From Bacillota bacterium (lineage in GTDB: Bacteria; Bacillota; Clostridia; Peptostreptococcales; Thermotaleaceae): 5,224 nt of DNA. The position numbers and the translations under genes are program-made. Numbering within the stretch: position 1 is the stretch's first letter; every line of letters begins with the position of its first letter. The notes beneath the pieces were generated by a model. That model ran no database searches and was not told where the DNA came from. It saw only the letters and a program-made list of their open reading frames with translations. The stretch is from NCBI GenBank assembly GCA_023623095.1, contig JAMNXX010000084.1:1-5224 (forward strand), written 5' to 3'. Positions 4,744 through 5,224 of the stretch are shown here, in pieces.

Positions 4744-5224
4744 TTATTTTAGGATGTCGTCCATATTATACAAGCCTTTTTCACGACTCGATATGAATTT
4801 TGCTGCTTCGATTGCGCCAAGTGCAAATATGTTTTTAGAAAGGGCTGTGTGCTTGATTTCAAGAATTTCATCTTCCCCTGCAAAGATAACCGTATGTTCT
4901 CCGGCGATTGTTCCTCCACGGATGGCATGAATACCCAGATCTTCACTCTTTCTTTTATCGGATTTGCCATGCCTGCCGTAAACAAATTCTTTTTGATCGT
5001 TGAAAACTTTATTAATCGCATCTGCGATCATATATGCTGTTCCGCTTGGGGAATCTAATTTTTGGTTATGATGCTTTTCAATGATCTCAATATCAAACCG
5101 ATCTCCGAATGCCTGAGCAGATTTTTGTGCAAGTTCAATCATTACATTGATTCCTACAGACATATTGGCACTTTGAAAGATAGGGATGATTTCGGAAGCG
5201 TCTCGTACGCTTTGCATATCTTTT
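4744..5224 (-). CDS. dapB: 4-hydroxy-tetrahydrodipicolinate reductase, C-terminal part (runs off the window)
   Basis: DapB reduces 4-hydroxy-tetrahydrodipicolinate with NAD(P)H in the diaminopimelate and lysine pathway, one step after the branch point that in spore formers also feeds dipicolinate. About 159 codons are present. The N-terminal nucleotide-binding Rossmann part with its GxxGxxG motif lies beyond position 5224, so no start is called; the methionine codon at 5215-5217 is internal. Counting from it, visible features are ANMSVGINVMIELA (17-30), the active-site block EKHHNQKLDSPSGTA (47-61, catalytic His and Lys plus the substrate-binding SGTA), GIHAIRGGTIAGEHTV (95-110), the strand around IKHTALSKNIFALGA (121-135) and the family ending GLYNMDDILK (148-157). 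All match the usual order, with no frameshift or missing active-site residue in the part seen. It is convergent with hpt. Confidence 0.95.
   Translation of the reverse strand, partial: KDMQSVRDASEIIPIFQSANMSVGINVMIELAQKSAQAFGDRFDIEIIEKHHNQKLDSPSGTAYMIADAINKVFNDQKEFVYGRHGKSDKRKSEDLGIHAIRGGTIAGEHTVIFAGEDEILEIKHTALSKNIFALGAIEAAKFISSREKGLYNMDDILK

Overview
This is AT-rich DNA with strong AGGAGG-type ribosome binding sites, occasional TTG starts and many intrinsic terminators. The genes are of Firmicutes type: a membrane-anchored NodB-type deacetylase of the PdaB kind, a two-OB-fold SSB-like protein, HPRT and DapB. Together these suggest a low-GC Firmicute, most likely a clostridium. This rests on gene style and family resemblance only; there is no marker gene for a species call.

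Layout. Positions 12-785 (+) encode a membrane-anchored polysaccharide deacetylase, closed by a hairpin terminator. Positions 944-2179 (+) encode a stand-alone, divergent Mur-ligase-fold protein with its own likely promoter and a perfect-stem terminator. Positions 2344-2997 (+) encode the tandem OB-fold SSB-like protein. About 690 bases (2998-3686) then carry no convincing long gene. They hold two long hairpins (3096-3155 and 3307-3367), a 15-codon ORF with a near-ideal ribosome binding site between them, and a patch of higher GC that may be a gene relic or structured RNA. Positions 3687-3818 (+) encode a 43-residue membrane protein. Positions 4023-4553 (+) encode hypoxanthine phosphoribosyltransferase, behind a TTGCAA-N17-TATAAT promoter. 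A 13-bp-stem terminator with T tracts on both sides separates it from dapB (4744 to the right edge, - strand, 5' end missing).

How the genes relate. The deacetylase, the Mur-like ligase and DapB all touch cell-wall or spore-wall chemistry: glycan deacetylation, amino-acid/amide ligation, and the diaminopimelate/lysine/dipicolinate branch. HPRT is purine salvage and the SSB-like protein is DNA metabolism. Almost every gene is bounded by its own terminator, so this looks like a row of single-gene transcription units, not one operon.

I see no CRISPR array, transposase, tRNA or rRNA, and no clear new multi-gene system. The most open questions are the substrate of the Mur-like protein and what the hairpin-rich 3.0-3.7 kb interval encodes.
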